This document shows positions 1-7,281 of a stretch of DNA of 8,315 bases, piece by piece. The DNA lies in contig JAJYGS010000103.1 of the NCBI GenBank assembly GCA_021785055.1, forward strand, positions 1 through 8,315. The letters run 5' to 3'. The stretch comes from Nitrospirota bacterium. Its GTDB lineage: Bacteria; Nitrospirota; JACRHJ01. A model generated the notes under the pieces. The model was not told the DNA's origin. It made no database searches and saw nothing but the letters and a program-made list of their open reading frames with translations. Position numbers and translations under genes: made by a program. How positions within the stretch are numbered: the first letter of the stretch is position 1; the number at the start of each line of letters is the position of its first letter.

Positions 1-3000
1 ATTTTCTTTATGACCGATTCGTTGGAGAATTCGTTGCTCCGGACGTATATCTCCCCGACGATGCCGATAAGGGGCTTCTTGACGTCGTTCTTCGGCAGAC
101 CCTCAAAGGCGTCCCGCATGTCCCGGAGGGTCGGCTCCATCGGCAGGCCCTTCTCTATGGCGTTGCATATCCGTCCCAGGAACTCTTTGTGCAGGGCCTG
201 GCCCGCGCCCTTTTCCTTCTCGTACGGGCGGCTCTCGTGCAGGCATTTGTTCAGGAGGTCCGTCGCCACTATGCCCTGCCAGGCGGCGCGCGCGAAGCTG
301 CCCCCGACCATCCCCAGGTCCTTGTACAGGCCCTCGTCCTGGTTCGGGGCGTATATCGGCACGTCCGGGCAGCCGATTTCGTCGAGCACCAGGCGGTGGA
401 GCATGTTGTACTGTCCGAAGCGGCAGGGGCCCGTGCCAGAGGGCATGAAAAACGCCGAAGCCGCCGGGTTAAAGCCCTTGCTTTCGCATATCTTCACCAT
501 GTCGCCCGTGGTGATGATGCAGGGATAGCACTCCTTCCCGGAGGTATGCCTCCTGCCGAGTTCGAGCGTGAGGGAATCCGGCGGCTCGGTCGGCTCGGCC
601 TCTATGCCGTGCCGCCTGAACGCGGCGGCGAGCGCGAAGGCGTGGTCGCACATGCGCGGAATGAATATCTTCCGGGCACCGCCGTTCTTCGAGTACGACA
701 CCTGCCGTATCTTCTTCCTTTCGGTCTTGCGCATACCGACGTTTTCGATGGAGTCCAGGAAAGCCTCGCACCTCGTTATCGCGCCCGCGTCGGCGGAATG
801 CTCGTCCACTTCGAGCTGGAGGTACGGCTTCTCGCCCATGACCTCCTTGAAGTATTTCGTCAGGAAGGAGTCCGGCCCGCAGCCGTAGTTCGTGATGTAT
901 AGCGCGTTGAGCCTTTTGTCTTCCCGGACTATCTCCGCCCCCTGGAGTATCCTCTGGCCGCTCCGCCAATACATGTTCGGCCAATCCCGGCTTATGTCGA
1001 TGTCGCCTAAGCCCAGGAAATCGAGCGGCACTGCGGCGACTCCGAGGTTTCGGAGCTTCTCCGGGAGGTCGAGGTTCAAGCCTCCGTCGCAGCCGTTGTA
1101 CGGCCTGCTGATTATGACTATCGCGCGGCCTTCCTCGCCCAGCGAGCCCAGGAACTCCGCCCCGGCTTCCCTGGCGCTCTCGTAAAATCCCTCCTGCGCA
1201 TTCCGGCCCGCCTCAAGTGCGGACCTTATCCTGCCCATGCCTATCCCGTAATCGGAAAACGCGGCCTTCAGCTCCTTTGCCATCTCCCCCGCGCCATGCC
1301 CGAAGTCTATAGACGGCGCGATTAATTTAAGGCCCGTTATGGCCGCGGCAGCGAGATACGGGATGGTCTGGACGTACGGGCACGCAAGACCCCGCGTCTT
1401 CCCTCCGTCCTGCGCGAGGTTTATGAAGGAGGGCAGGAATATCCGCTCCACGCCCTTGTCGATCAAGTCAAGTATGTGTCCGTGGGCCATCTTTATGGGA
1501 AAGCAGGACTCGGCCCCCACCGCCTCCAGCCCCCGGCGGATGGTGGACTTGTTGGAGCGGTCGGAGAGGATTACCGTAAAGCCGAGGCCCTCCAGGAACG
1601 TCCGCCAGAACGGGAACTGCTCGTGGAAAAATAATGCGTATGGTATGCCTATTTTCGGGCCGGCCACCCGCGATGCAGAGTAGCCTTTAAGCAGCAGCTC
1701 CTCGCGCATGGCGAAAAGGCGCGGTAACCTGTTTTCGTCTTTCGCGGCCTTGCGTTTCACGTCGTATTTTTCGCAGCGAGAGCCGTAGAAGAGCCTGTCC
1801 TTCTCGCCCTCTATCGTCACCTGCCTTATCTCGCACTGGTTGGAGCAGCCCTTGCAGTCGAAAGACTTTACGCTGTAATTGCGCTCTCCCAGGTCGAAGC
1901 CCTTGAAGCCGCTGACCTTAAGCCCCGTCTGTCCGGCGTGTTTTTTCGCGATTAATGCCATGCCTATCGCGCCTGTCACGTCGTGGTGCGGCGGGACGGT
2001 AATGGGCTTGCCCGTCACGCTCTCGAACGCCGCCGCGACGCCCTTGTTGAACGCCACGCCGCCCTGGAAGAATATCCGGTCGCCTACCTTCTTGTCTCCC
2101 ACTACCCTGTTCAGATAATTGTAAACTATTGAATAGCCCAGTCCCGCCACGAGGTCTTCCTTGGGCGCGCCCTTCTGCTGGTGAGAGACGACGGCGGACT
2201 CCATGAATACCGTACAGCGCTCGCCCAGGGATATGGGGCAGCGGGAAGAAAGCGACATCTCGCCGAACTGGTTCTTGATGTTTATGTCGAGCTTCTCCGC
2301 CTGCTCCTCCAGGAACGAGCCCGTCCCGGCGGCACATACCTTGTTCATCTCGAAATCCACCACGACCCCGTCCCGGAGGGAGATAAACTTGGAGTCCTGC
2401 CCGCCTATCTCGAATATCGTATCTACGGAAGGGTCTATGTCCGCCGCGGCGGTGGCCTGGGCGGTAATCTCGTTTTTCACAATATCCGCGCCTATGAAAT
2501 CGGCTATCATATACCGCCCGGAGCCTGTCGTGCCCGCGCCCCGTATGGCTATCCTGTCCCCCATCTCCGCGCCGACCTCCCTGAGGCCCCGGCGCACCGC
2601 CTCAAGCGGCCTGCCCGCCGTCATAAGATAGCGTTTTGAGAGCACGCGTTTTTCTTTGTCTATGACAACGACGTTCGTGCTTATCGAGCCTATGTCCACG
2701 CCAAGGTATGCGTCGATCTTTTTATCGCCTTCGATATTGTGCACCTCGGAGAGCGGGCTTGAACGTATTAGGAACTTCTCGTCCGCCAATAGCGGCGCGA
2801 GGCCCTTGCCGCTGTAGCGGGAGACCTTCAGGTGCGCCCGCACCTTGTCCGCGCCGTGGAAGGCCCTGATTTCACCCTTCGCCCTCGCGTAAAGCGCCGC
2901 GCCCGCCGCCGTAAGGACGGAGAAATGCTCCGGCACGACTAAATCCTCCCCGGCCTCCATGACCTCCCGAAACGCCCGCACCATGCCCGCGTTCGCCGCC

Positions 3001-3644
3001 ACTCCGCCCGCGAACATCACCTGGGGAAGCATCTTCTTGCCCCGGCCTATGGCGCTCTTGAAGTTCCGTGCGACGGCGAAGCAAAGCCCTGCTACTATGT
3101 CGTAGTCCGGAGTGGCGAGCTGCTGGAGGTGTATCATGTCGGACTTGGCGAAAACGCTGCACCGCCCGGCGATGCGCGGCGGGTTCAAGGACTTCAGCGC
3201 CAATTCCCCGAACTCGTCCTCGATCTTTATGTTCAGCCGCTCGGCCTGCTGGTCGAGGAACGAGCCGGTGCCCGCGGCGCATGCGGAGTTCATGGAGAAG
3301 TCCTTTAGCCTGCCGTTCTCCATGACGAGGAGCTTGGAGTCCTCGCCGCCCATTTCGATTACCGTTCTTACACGCGGGTAATATCTCCCGGCGGCGGCGG
3401 AAAGGGCCACGACTTCGTTGACGTGGGTAACGTCGAGTATGCTGGCCAGGAGCTTTCCGGCGGAACCCGTTACAACGAGCGGCGTGCCGTCGGGCAGGGC
3501 GTCCAGAAACTCAAGCGCGGCGGCGAGCGCCTGTCCGTAATGCCTTTTGTATCCTGAAGAGATGATGTTTCCGTCGGCCCCCAGAGTGACGGTCTTTACG
3601 CTGACGGAGCCAAGGTCGATCCCAACTATGCCTTCCGAAATCAA
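1..3644 (-). CDS. 2-hydroxyacyl-CoA dehydratase activase-related giant protein, two activase domains + DUF2229, 3' end missing
   Basis: Family role: BadF/BadG/BcrA/BcrD-type ATPases are Fe-S proteins that use ATP to push a low-potential electron into a dehydratase/reductase partner; the substrate of this large fused type is not known to me. Seen: 1214 codons open to the window edge without a stop, so the C-terminus is missing (family members are about 1400 aa). Domain 1 starts with a nucleotide-binding GIDLGS (8-13) and has SACAAGTGSF (Cys122) and GRCSVFAKSD (Cys162). Domain 2 repeats the plan: GVDIGS (315-320), VCAAGTGSF (Cys437), ERCTVFMES (Cys477). The 40-residue Cys spacing matches the cluster ligands of the HgdC activase. 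Next come DCKGCSNQC (Cys597, 600, 604) with Cys624, a DUF2229 region from about 663, and a C-terminal part with ECYPC (Cys1039, 1042) and GPCRFGQY (Cys1074). The start is TTG, chosen because AGGAGG lies 9 bases upstream. No dehydratase alpha/beta genes are visible beside it. The family is near certain; the function is open. Confidence 0.93.
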   Translation of the reverse strand, partial: MISEGIVGIDLGSVSVKTVTLGADGNIISSGYKRHYGQALAAALEFLDALPDGTPLVVTGSAGKLLASILDVTHVNEVVALSAAAGRYYPRVRTVIEMGGEDSKLLVMENGRLKDFSMNSACAAGTGSFLDQQAERLNIKIEDEFGELALKSLNPPRIAGRCSVFAKSDMIHLQQLATPDYDIVAGLCFAVARNFKSAIGRGKKMLPQVMFAGGVAANAGMVRAFREVMEAGEDLVVPEHFSVLTAAGAALYARAKGEIRAFHGADKVRAHLKVSRYSGKGLAPLLADEKFLIRSSPLSEVHNIEGDKKIDAYLGVDIGSISTNVVVIDKEKRVLSKRYLMTAGRPLEAVRRGLREVGAEMGDRIAIRGAGTTGSGRYMIADFIGADIVKNEITAQATAAADIDPSVDTIFEIGGQDSKFISLRDGVVVDFEMNKVCAAGTGSFLEEQAEKLDINIKNQFGEMSLSSRCPISLGERCTVFMESAVVSHQQKGAPKEDLVAGLGYSIVYNYLNRVVGDKKVGDRIFFQGGVAFNKGVAAAFESVTGKPITVPPHHDVTGAIGMALIAKKHAGQTGLKVSGFKGFDLGERNYSVKSFDCKGCSNQCEIRQVTIEGEKDRLFYGSRCEKYDVKRKAAKDENRLPRLFAMREELLLKGYSASRVAGPKIGIPYALFFHEQFPFWRTFLEGLGFTVILSDRSNKSTIRRGLEAVGAESCFPIKMAHGHILDLIDKGVERIFLPSFINLAQDGGKTRGLACPYVQTIPYLAAAAITGLKLIAPSIDFGHGAGEMAKELKAAFSDYGIGMGRIRSALEAGRNAQEGFYESAREAGAEFLGSLGEEGRAIVIISRPYNGCDGGLNLDLPEKLRNLGVAAVPLDFLGLGDIDISRDWPNMYWRSGQRILQGAEIVREDKRLNALYITNYGCGPDSFLTKYFKEVMGEKPYLQLEVDEHSADAGAITRCEAFLDSIENVGMRKTERKKIRQVSYSKNGGARKIFIPRMCDHAFALAAAFRRHGIEAEPTEPPDSLTLELGRRHTSGKECYPCIITTGDMVKICESKGFNPAASAFFMPSGTGPCRFGQYNMLHRLVLDEIGCPDVPIYAPNQDEGLYKDLGMVGGSFARAAWQGIVATDLLNKCLHESRPYEKEKGAGQALHKEFLGRICNAIEKGLPMEPTLRDMRDAFEGLPKNDVKKPLIGIVGEIYVRSNEFSNESVIKK

Positions 3645-3653
3645 ATTAAAACG

Positions 3654-3659
3654 CCTCCT
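3654..3659 (-). promoter_or_regulatory. Ribosome binding site of the activase-related gene
   Basis: On the minus strand a full AGGAGG lies 9 bases before a TTG codon. The next codons (ISEGIVGIDLGS) run straight into the nucleotide-binding motif, so this TTG is the best start even though it is not ATG. Confidence 0.8.
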
Positions 3660-3668
3660 TCGCTAATT

Positions 3669-3747
3669 GTCGTCCCGACCGAAGTGGAGGGACCTGCATT
3701 TGACTTTTAAAGTCAACTGTGGATTCCTCGACTTCGCTCGGAATGAC
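3669..3747. repeat. 79-base near-perfect palindrome (REP/MITE-like) between pncB and the activase gene
   Basis: Left arm 3669-3698 and right arm 3718-3747 are inverted copies matching at 22 of 30 positions; six of the eight differences are transitions. Read as plus-strand RNA, four become G-U pairs, giving about 26 of 30 paired. The centre, 3700-3716, is itself a palindrome: TTGACTTT, one T, AAAGTCAA. The element begins 8 bases after the pncB stop and ends 9 bases before the activase AGGAGG, filling the gap. The outer motif (CATTCCGAGCGAAGTCGAGG on the minus strand) resembles short dispersed repeats I recall from several bacterial phyla. There is no U-run after the stem on the minus strand, so it is not a classical terminator. 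It encodes no protein; an open frame through it on the plus strand is a shadow. Confidence 0.8.
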
Positions 3748-3755
3748 AGCAAAAA

Positions 3756-4922
3756 TCATATTTCCGGCAGCCGCCGCACCGCGTGCAGGACCTTCTCCCT
3801 TATGACGTCCGGCCCCGGAAGCTCCTGGATTAACTTCCCGTCGTGCATAAGCGGGAGCAGTATTTCATCCATTTCTCCGCCGCACTCGCAGCGCCTGTGT
3901 TTCTCCGTGAACGGGACGACCATGTCGCAAAGGCACGAAAGGCACCTGATGACGCTCTTGGCCCCGGAGGCCTTCCCGCGCTTTGAGACGGGCTTTCCGT
4001 TTATCTCCACTATGTCCATTGCGAAGTCCACCACGGGCGCGTTCGCAATGGATGTGCCGATGCCGTAGCCGTCCACGACCGGGTTTAAAACCGGGATGTC
4101 CCTCTCGGTTATCCCGCCGCTTACGAACAGCTTTACGTCCTTGTGGCCCCTTAAGTCAAGCTCCCACCGGACTTCTTCCAGGATGCGATAGAAATTTCCC
4201 CTGCGCGAGCCGGGCGTGTCCAGGCGCATGGCGTGAATCCTGTCGCCCATCGCCTCGGCCACGCGGACGGCCTCGAACTTCTCGTCGTTGAAGGTGTCGA
4301 TAAGGACAGTCCTGTAGACGCTTTTCTCGATTACTTCGTCGAACGCCACTGCCGCGGCTTTTGTGTCTCCGAATATGAGTATCATCGCGTGCGGCATGGT
4401 GCCCACCGGGTCGTGCCCGATGAGCTGTGCGCTCTTCAGCACGGATACGCCGTCGCAGCCGCCGATGTATGCGTTTCGCTCTATCATCGGGGCGAGGACG
4501 GGGTGCATCCTGCGCGCGCCGAAGGATATTACCGGCCTGTCTCCGGCCAGCTTCTTTACGCGGGCCGCCTTCGCGGCGACGCCGGATGCCTGACAGACAA
4601 GCCCGAGTATGGCGGTCTCGTAATGGCCGAAATCCGTGTAATTTCCCTCCACCTCCATCACCGGCTGGTAGGGATAAAATGCCGTGCCCTCCGGCATCGA
4701 ACGGACATTTACGGGAAGCCCCGACAGAAGCTCTACGACCTCCTCCACTCCCGCAAAGACCGCCCAATCCCAGCCGTCCGGAAGCGTCTTGGCGATTATC
4801 TCCATCCTGACCTTTGCGTCGATGCCTTTGGCCTTCAGGATGCGCATCGTGCGGTCGAAGTATACGTCGGTTACGAGTCCGGCCTTTACGTCTTTTGGAT
4901 CAGCGGTATGGAACACCCTCAA
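3756..4922 (-). CDS. pncB: Nicotinate phosphoribosyltransferase, archaeal type with C-terminal zinc-knuckle-like domain
   Basis: Cytosolic enzyme that joins nicotinate to PRPP, giving nicotinate mononucleotide, the entry step of the Preiss-Handler route to NAD. The 388 aa carry SFGARRMHP (134-142, including His140), RLDTPGSRRGNF (233-244), VSGGITERD (267-275) and YGIGTSIANAP (286-296), all typical of the type II phosphoribosyltransferase barrel. The tail has CLSCLC (Cys327, 330, 332) and CEC (Cys345, 347), matching the four-cysteine zinc-knuckle-like extra domain described for the Thermoplasma acidophilum enzyme. The start is taken as TTG at 4922-4920, overlapping the pncA stop as TTGA; GGAGG at 4927-4931 is only 4 bases from it, so the in-frame GTG two codons later (spacing 10) is a real alternative. 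Overlap with pncA implies one transcript and coupled translation, and fits the pathway: PncA makes the substrate of PncB. Function highly likely. Confidence 0.93.
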   Translation of the reverse strand: MRVFHTADPKDVKAGLVTDVYFDRTMRILKAKGIDAKVRMEIIAKTLPDGWDWAVFAGVEEVVELLSGLPVNVRSMPEGTAFYPYQPVMEVEGNYTDFGHYETAILGLVCQASGVAAKAARVKKLAGDRPVISFGARRMHPVLAPMIERNAYIGGCDGVSVLKSAQLIGHDPVGTMPHAMILIFGDTKAAAVAFDEVIEKSVYRTVLIDTFNDEKFEAVRVAEAMGDRIHAMRLDTPGSRRGNFYRILEEVRWELDLRGHKDVKLFVSGGITERDIPVLNPVVDGYGIGTSIANAPVVDFAMDIVEINGKPVSKRGKASGAKSVIRCLSCLCDMVVPFTEKHRRCECGGEMDEILLPLMHDGKLIQELPGPDVIREKVLHAVRRLPEI

Positions 4923-5440
4923 TACACCTCCGCCTTGATTACCTGTTCGAGCTCCCTTAGCGCGAACCCGTGCATCTCCATGTCAAGGCCCGCGGCGCAG
5001 TCCCTAGGCACGCGCACCTTGAACCCCCGGACCGCCGCTTCGACGGCGATAAGCATCACGCAGATATTCGTAACGCAGCCGGTTATCTTGACGGATCCGG
5101 CGCCCAGGCCCCGAAGCTTCTCCTCCAAGTCCGTATTATGGAACCCCAGGAGGGTCTTCTTATGGATAATTATATCCCGCGCCGAGGGTTTAAGCTCGTC
5201 TATTACCTCCGCGCCCGGCGAACCCTCGACGGCGTGCGGCGGCCAGCTTTTAAACTCGATGTCGTCCTTGTCGTGCGCGTCGCAGACATAGACCACCGGA
5301 GTCCCTTCCCGGCGCGCCCTGCCTATCTCCCGCCGGATATTCGGGATGACTGCACGCGTCATGGGGACGAAAAGCGGCGCGTCCTCGCGGCAGAAGTCGT
5401 TTAACATGTCTATGATTAAGAGGGCTTCGGGTTTTGCCAT
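4919..5440 (-). CDS. pncA: Nicotinamidase (isochorismatase-family cysteine hydrolase)
   Basis: Hydrolyses nicotinamide to nicotinate and ammonia in the cytosol, feeding the adjacent pncB product. The 173 aa fit the compact archaeal/bacterial PncA size. The expected catalytic triad is visible: Asp11 in LLIIDMLNDF, Lys94 in IIHKKTLLGF (Lys95 is a less likely alternative) and the nucleophile Cys127 in GCVTNICVM. The metal site expected of true nicotinamidases is also present: Asp54 and His56 in CDAHDKDD and His69 in WPPHAVEGSPGAEV. That separates it from generic isochorismatase-like hydrolases. ATG 5440 is the only good start: an in-frame TAA lies 33 bases upstream and no other start codon lies between. 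No Shine-Dalgarno is seen before the ATG, which is odd compared with the neighbours. It follows the iscU terminator and has its own candidate promoter, so it probably heads a pncA-pncB unit. Confidence 0.93.
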   Translation of the reverse strand: MAKPEALLIIDMLNDFCREDAPLFVPMTRAVIPNIRREIGRARREGTPVVYVCDAHDKDDIEFKSWPPHAVEGSPGAEVIDELKPSARDIIIHKKTLLGFHNTDLEEKLRGLGAGSVKITGCVTNICVMLIAVEAAVRGFKVRVPRDCAAGLDMEMHGFALRELEQVIKAEVY

Positions 5441-5491
5441 TTTCGCGCTGCGTGAGGATTCGGGCGCCCGCGGTTATGCGGAACTCTTATC

Positions 5492-5520
5492 AAGATAACA
5501 GAGAGGCATGGATTTTTCAA
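5492..5520 (-). promoter_or_regulatory. Candidate sigma70-like promoter for pncA-pncB
   Basis: On the minus strand, TTGAAA (5515-5520) and TATCTT (5492-5497) are separated by 17 bases, matching the -35 and -10 consensus at 5/6 and 4/6. It lies between the iscU terminator and pncA, where a promoter is expected, and would give a 5' leader of roughly 45 bases. The leader holds the 10-base palindrome CGGGCGCCCG at 5461-5470. Prediction by eye only. Confidence 0.45.
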
Positions 5521-5530
5521 GATTAGGCAT

Positions 5531-5559
5531 AAAAATAAAAGGCCGGAAATTTCCCGGCC
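5531..5559 (-). terminator. Rho-independent terminator of the nifS-iscU unit
   Basis: On the minus strand a stem GGCCGG / CCGGCC with an AT-rich loop (5541-5559) runs directly into TTTTATTTTT (5540-5531). It sits about 80 bases after the iscU stop and just before the candidate pncA promoter, so it separates the two units. Confidence 0.75.
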
Positions 5560-5588
5560 TCGGATTATTTAACAGGCATATGAAAGGC

Positions 5589-5639
5589 GGATTCTTCGGC
5601 TGCCGCATAGGAATGACAGGGCCGACACGCGGTCGGCCC
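5589..5639. repeat. Composite intergenic repeat: arm-like motif plus 8-bp hairpin abutting the iscU stop
   Basis: Bases 5589-5617 (GGATTCTTCG ... GGAATGAC) resemble the right arm of the 79-base palindrome at 3669-3747 (GGATTCCTCG ... GGAATGAC). Next is a perfect hairpin, GGGCCGAC (5619-5626), loop ACGCG, GTCGGCCC (5632-5639), which ends at the base next to the iscU stop codon TAG (5640-5642). Both parts look like fragments of dispersed intergenic repeats rather than coding sequence. Confidence 0.6.
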
Positions 5640-6017
5640 CTACTTAATCCCCTTTTTATTCCTGTAGTCAGAAATCGCGCTCTGGAGCGCCTCTTCGGCG
5701 AGCACCGAGCAGTGCATTTTCTGGGACGGAAGACCCCCAAGCGCCTCCGCCACCATCGAGTTGGAAATCTTCAGCGCGTCTTCGAGTTTCTGCCCCTTTA
5801 CCATTTCGGTGACCATCGAGGACGTCGCAATCGCCGCGCCGCAGCCGAGCGTCTGGAACTTTGCGTCAACGATGGTGTCGTCCTTCACCTTGATGTAGAG
5901 CTCCATTATATCGCCGCATACCGGGTTGCCGACCTTCCCCACGCCGTCCGGGTCTTTCATCTCGCCGACATTCCGGGGATTCCTGAAGTGGTCCATCACT
6001 TTCTCTGAATATGCCAT
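5640..6017 (-). CDS. iscU: Fe-S cluster assembly scaffold protein, IscU / NifU N-domain type
   Basis: Scaffold on which [2Fe-2S] and [4Fe-4S] clusters are built from sulfur delivered by the cysteine desulfurase, then passed to client proteins. The 125 aa are the usual IscU length, with no C-terminal NifU thioredoxin-like domain. The three cluster cysteines and the conserved Asp are present: Cys34 and Asp36 in GNPVCGDIMEL, Cys59 in TLGCGAAIATSS, and Cys103 after His102 in QKMHCSVLAEEA. The N-terminus MAYSEKVMDHFRNPRNVGEM is typical. The ATG has GAGG 8 bases upstream (6026-6029) and a second purine-rich AGGAGA a little further up. It lies 27 bases downstream of nifS, clearly in one operon. No iscA, hscA, hscB, fdx or iscR is seen in the window, so this is the reduced NifS-NifU-like arrangement known from anaerobes. 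Confidence 0.95.
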   Translation of the reverse strand: MAYSEKVMDHFRNPRNVGEMKDPDGVGKVGNPVCGDIMELYIKVKDDTIVDAKFQTLGCGAAIATSSMVTEMVKGQKLEDALKISNSMVAEALGGLPSQKMHCSVLAEEALQSAISDYRNKKGIK

Positions 6018-6044
6018 TTCTAAGACCTCGTCTCCTTTCAGGTT

Positions 6045-7226
6045 TTACGCCGTCTGCTGTTTTAGGAAATCCTTGTAAATCGGGCTGAAGCTCCTGAGTT
6101 TCTCCACGACCTTCGGGAGCGCCTCCAGCACCTTGTCCACGTCTTCCTCAGTATTTTCCCTGCCGAAAGACATCCGAAGCGCGCCGTGGCTCTTCTCCGG
6201 CGGGACGCCCATTGCCGCCAGGACGTGCGACGGCTCCAGCGCGTCGGAGGTGCATGCCGAGCCGGACGAGGCGCAGATGCCGTGCTCGTCCAGGCTCAGG
6301 ATTATGGATTCGCCCTCGACGTATTCGAATATCACGTTAAGCGTCCCAGCGAGCCGCGCTGTCGGATGGCCGTTGAGCTTCACGTGCGGGACATTTGCCT
6401 TTATGCCCTCCCAGAGCCGCTCCCGGAGCTTCAGAAGCCGCGCCTCCTCAGACCTTCCCTCGGCGGCCATAAGCTCGGCGGCCTTGCCGAAGCCGACTAC
6501 GCCGGGAACGTTCTCCGTTCCGGGCCTAAGCGAGCGCTCCTGGTGCCCTCCGAACATTATAGGCAGAATTTTGGTGCCTTTTCTGACGTAAAGCAGGCCC
6601 ACTCCCTTCGGGCCGTAGATTTTATGCGACGAGGCGGATAAGAGGTCAACCCCCAGTTCGTTCACATTCACGGAGAGCTTCCCGAAGCTCTGGACGGCGT
6701 CGGTGTGGAAGGTAATCCTGCGCGCCCTTGCCATCTTGCCTGTCTCGGCAATCGGCTGGATTGTGCCGACCTCGTTGTTTGCGTGCATTATGCTGATAAG
6801 CACCGTGCCGGGGGTGATTGAGCGCTCGACGTCTTCGGGATTCACCATCCCGTATTTGTCCACCGGCAGATACGTTACCTGCCAGCCCTCCTTCTCAAGG
6901 GCCTTGCAGGGGTTAAGGACCGCGTGGTGTTCGATCTTCGTCGTGATTATGTGGTTGCCCTTTTTCCTGTTCGCCCTTGCGACGCCCAGGACGGCGATGT
7001 TGTCGCTCTCCGTGCCGCCGCTTGTGAATATCACCTCTTCCCTGTTGCAGCCGAGAATTCCCGCCATGACGTCCCTGGCGTGCTCCATCTCCACATGGGC
7101 TTCCTGGCCGATGCAGTAAAGCGTGGAGGGGTTGCCGTAACAGCCCTTCAGCATCCTGCCCAGCGCCTCCGCGACCTCCGGCCTGACCGGGGTGGTGGCG
7201 TTATTGTCAAGATATATCCTGCCCAT
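6045..7226 (-). CDS. nifS: Cysteine desulfurase, NifS/IscS type (class I)
   Basis: PLP enzyme that takes sulfur from L-cysteine, giving alanine and an enzyme persulfide that is handed to the IscU scaffold next door. The 393 aa are full length and begin with the typical MGRIYLDNNATTPVRPEV. Visible residues: TSGGTESDN (68-76, PLP phosphate contacts), KIEHHAV (His100/101 stacking on the cofactor), FHTDAVQS (Asp176, Gln179), SSHKIYGPKG with the Schiff-base Lys202, RPGTENV (234-240), and the mobile catalytic loop SSGSACTSDALEPSHVL with Cys325. The long loop around Cys325 marks class I (NifS/IscS), not SufS. The ATG at 7226 has AGGAG 9 bases upstream; an ATG 5 bases earlier is followed at once by TAA. 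I use nifS because of the linked IscU-like scaffold without other isc genes; iscS would be equally defensible. Confidence 0.95.
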   Translation of the reverse strand: MGRIYLDNNATTPVRPEVAEALGRMLKGCYGNPSTLYCIGQEAHVEMEHARDVMAGILGCNREEVIFTSGGTESDNIAVLGVARANRKKGNHIITTKIEHHAVLNPCKALEKEGWQVTYLPVDKYGMVNPEDVERSITPGTVLISIMHANNEVGTIQPIAETGKMARARRITFHTDAVQSFGKLSVNVNELGVDLLSASSHKIYGPKGVGLLYVRKGTKILPIMFGGHQERSLRPGTENVPGVVGFGKAAELMAAEGRSEEARLLKLRERLWEGIKANVPHVKLNGHPTARLAGTLNVIFEYVEGESIILSLDEHGICASSGSACTSDALEPSHVLAAMGVPPEKSHGALRMSFGRENTEEDVDKVLEALPKVVEKLRSFSPIYKDFLKQQTA

Positions 7227-7281
7227 TACATTACGCTCCTTTCAAAATACCGAACAACTCTCCCTATTTCGTGAGCCTTTA

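Noticed and set aside
189..902. 237-codon plus-strand frame opposite the activase C-terminal part
   Set aside because: Antisense shadow; the minus-strand frame carries conserved family motifs throughout.
3669..3747. Rho-independent terminator after pncB
   Set aside because: The hairpin is strong but is followed on the minus strand by GACAATTAGC, not a U-run.
3667..4068. Plus-strand open frame beginning MSSRPKWRDLHLTF
   Set aside because: Its start lies in the 79-base palindrome and the rest is antisense to pncB. Such peptides arise from translating this repeat type; no ribosome site.
4233..5291. Long 352-codon plus-strand frame opposite pncB and pncA
   Set aside because: Antisense shadow of two well-supported genes in GC-rich sequence; no ribosome site and no recognisable domain.
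5474..5740. Minus-strand 88-codon frame across the iscU 3' end and gap
   Set aside because: It is out of frame with iscU, runs through the repeat and terminator, and its composition (Arg/Pro-rich) looks like translated repeat.
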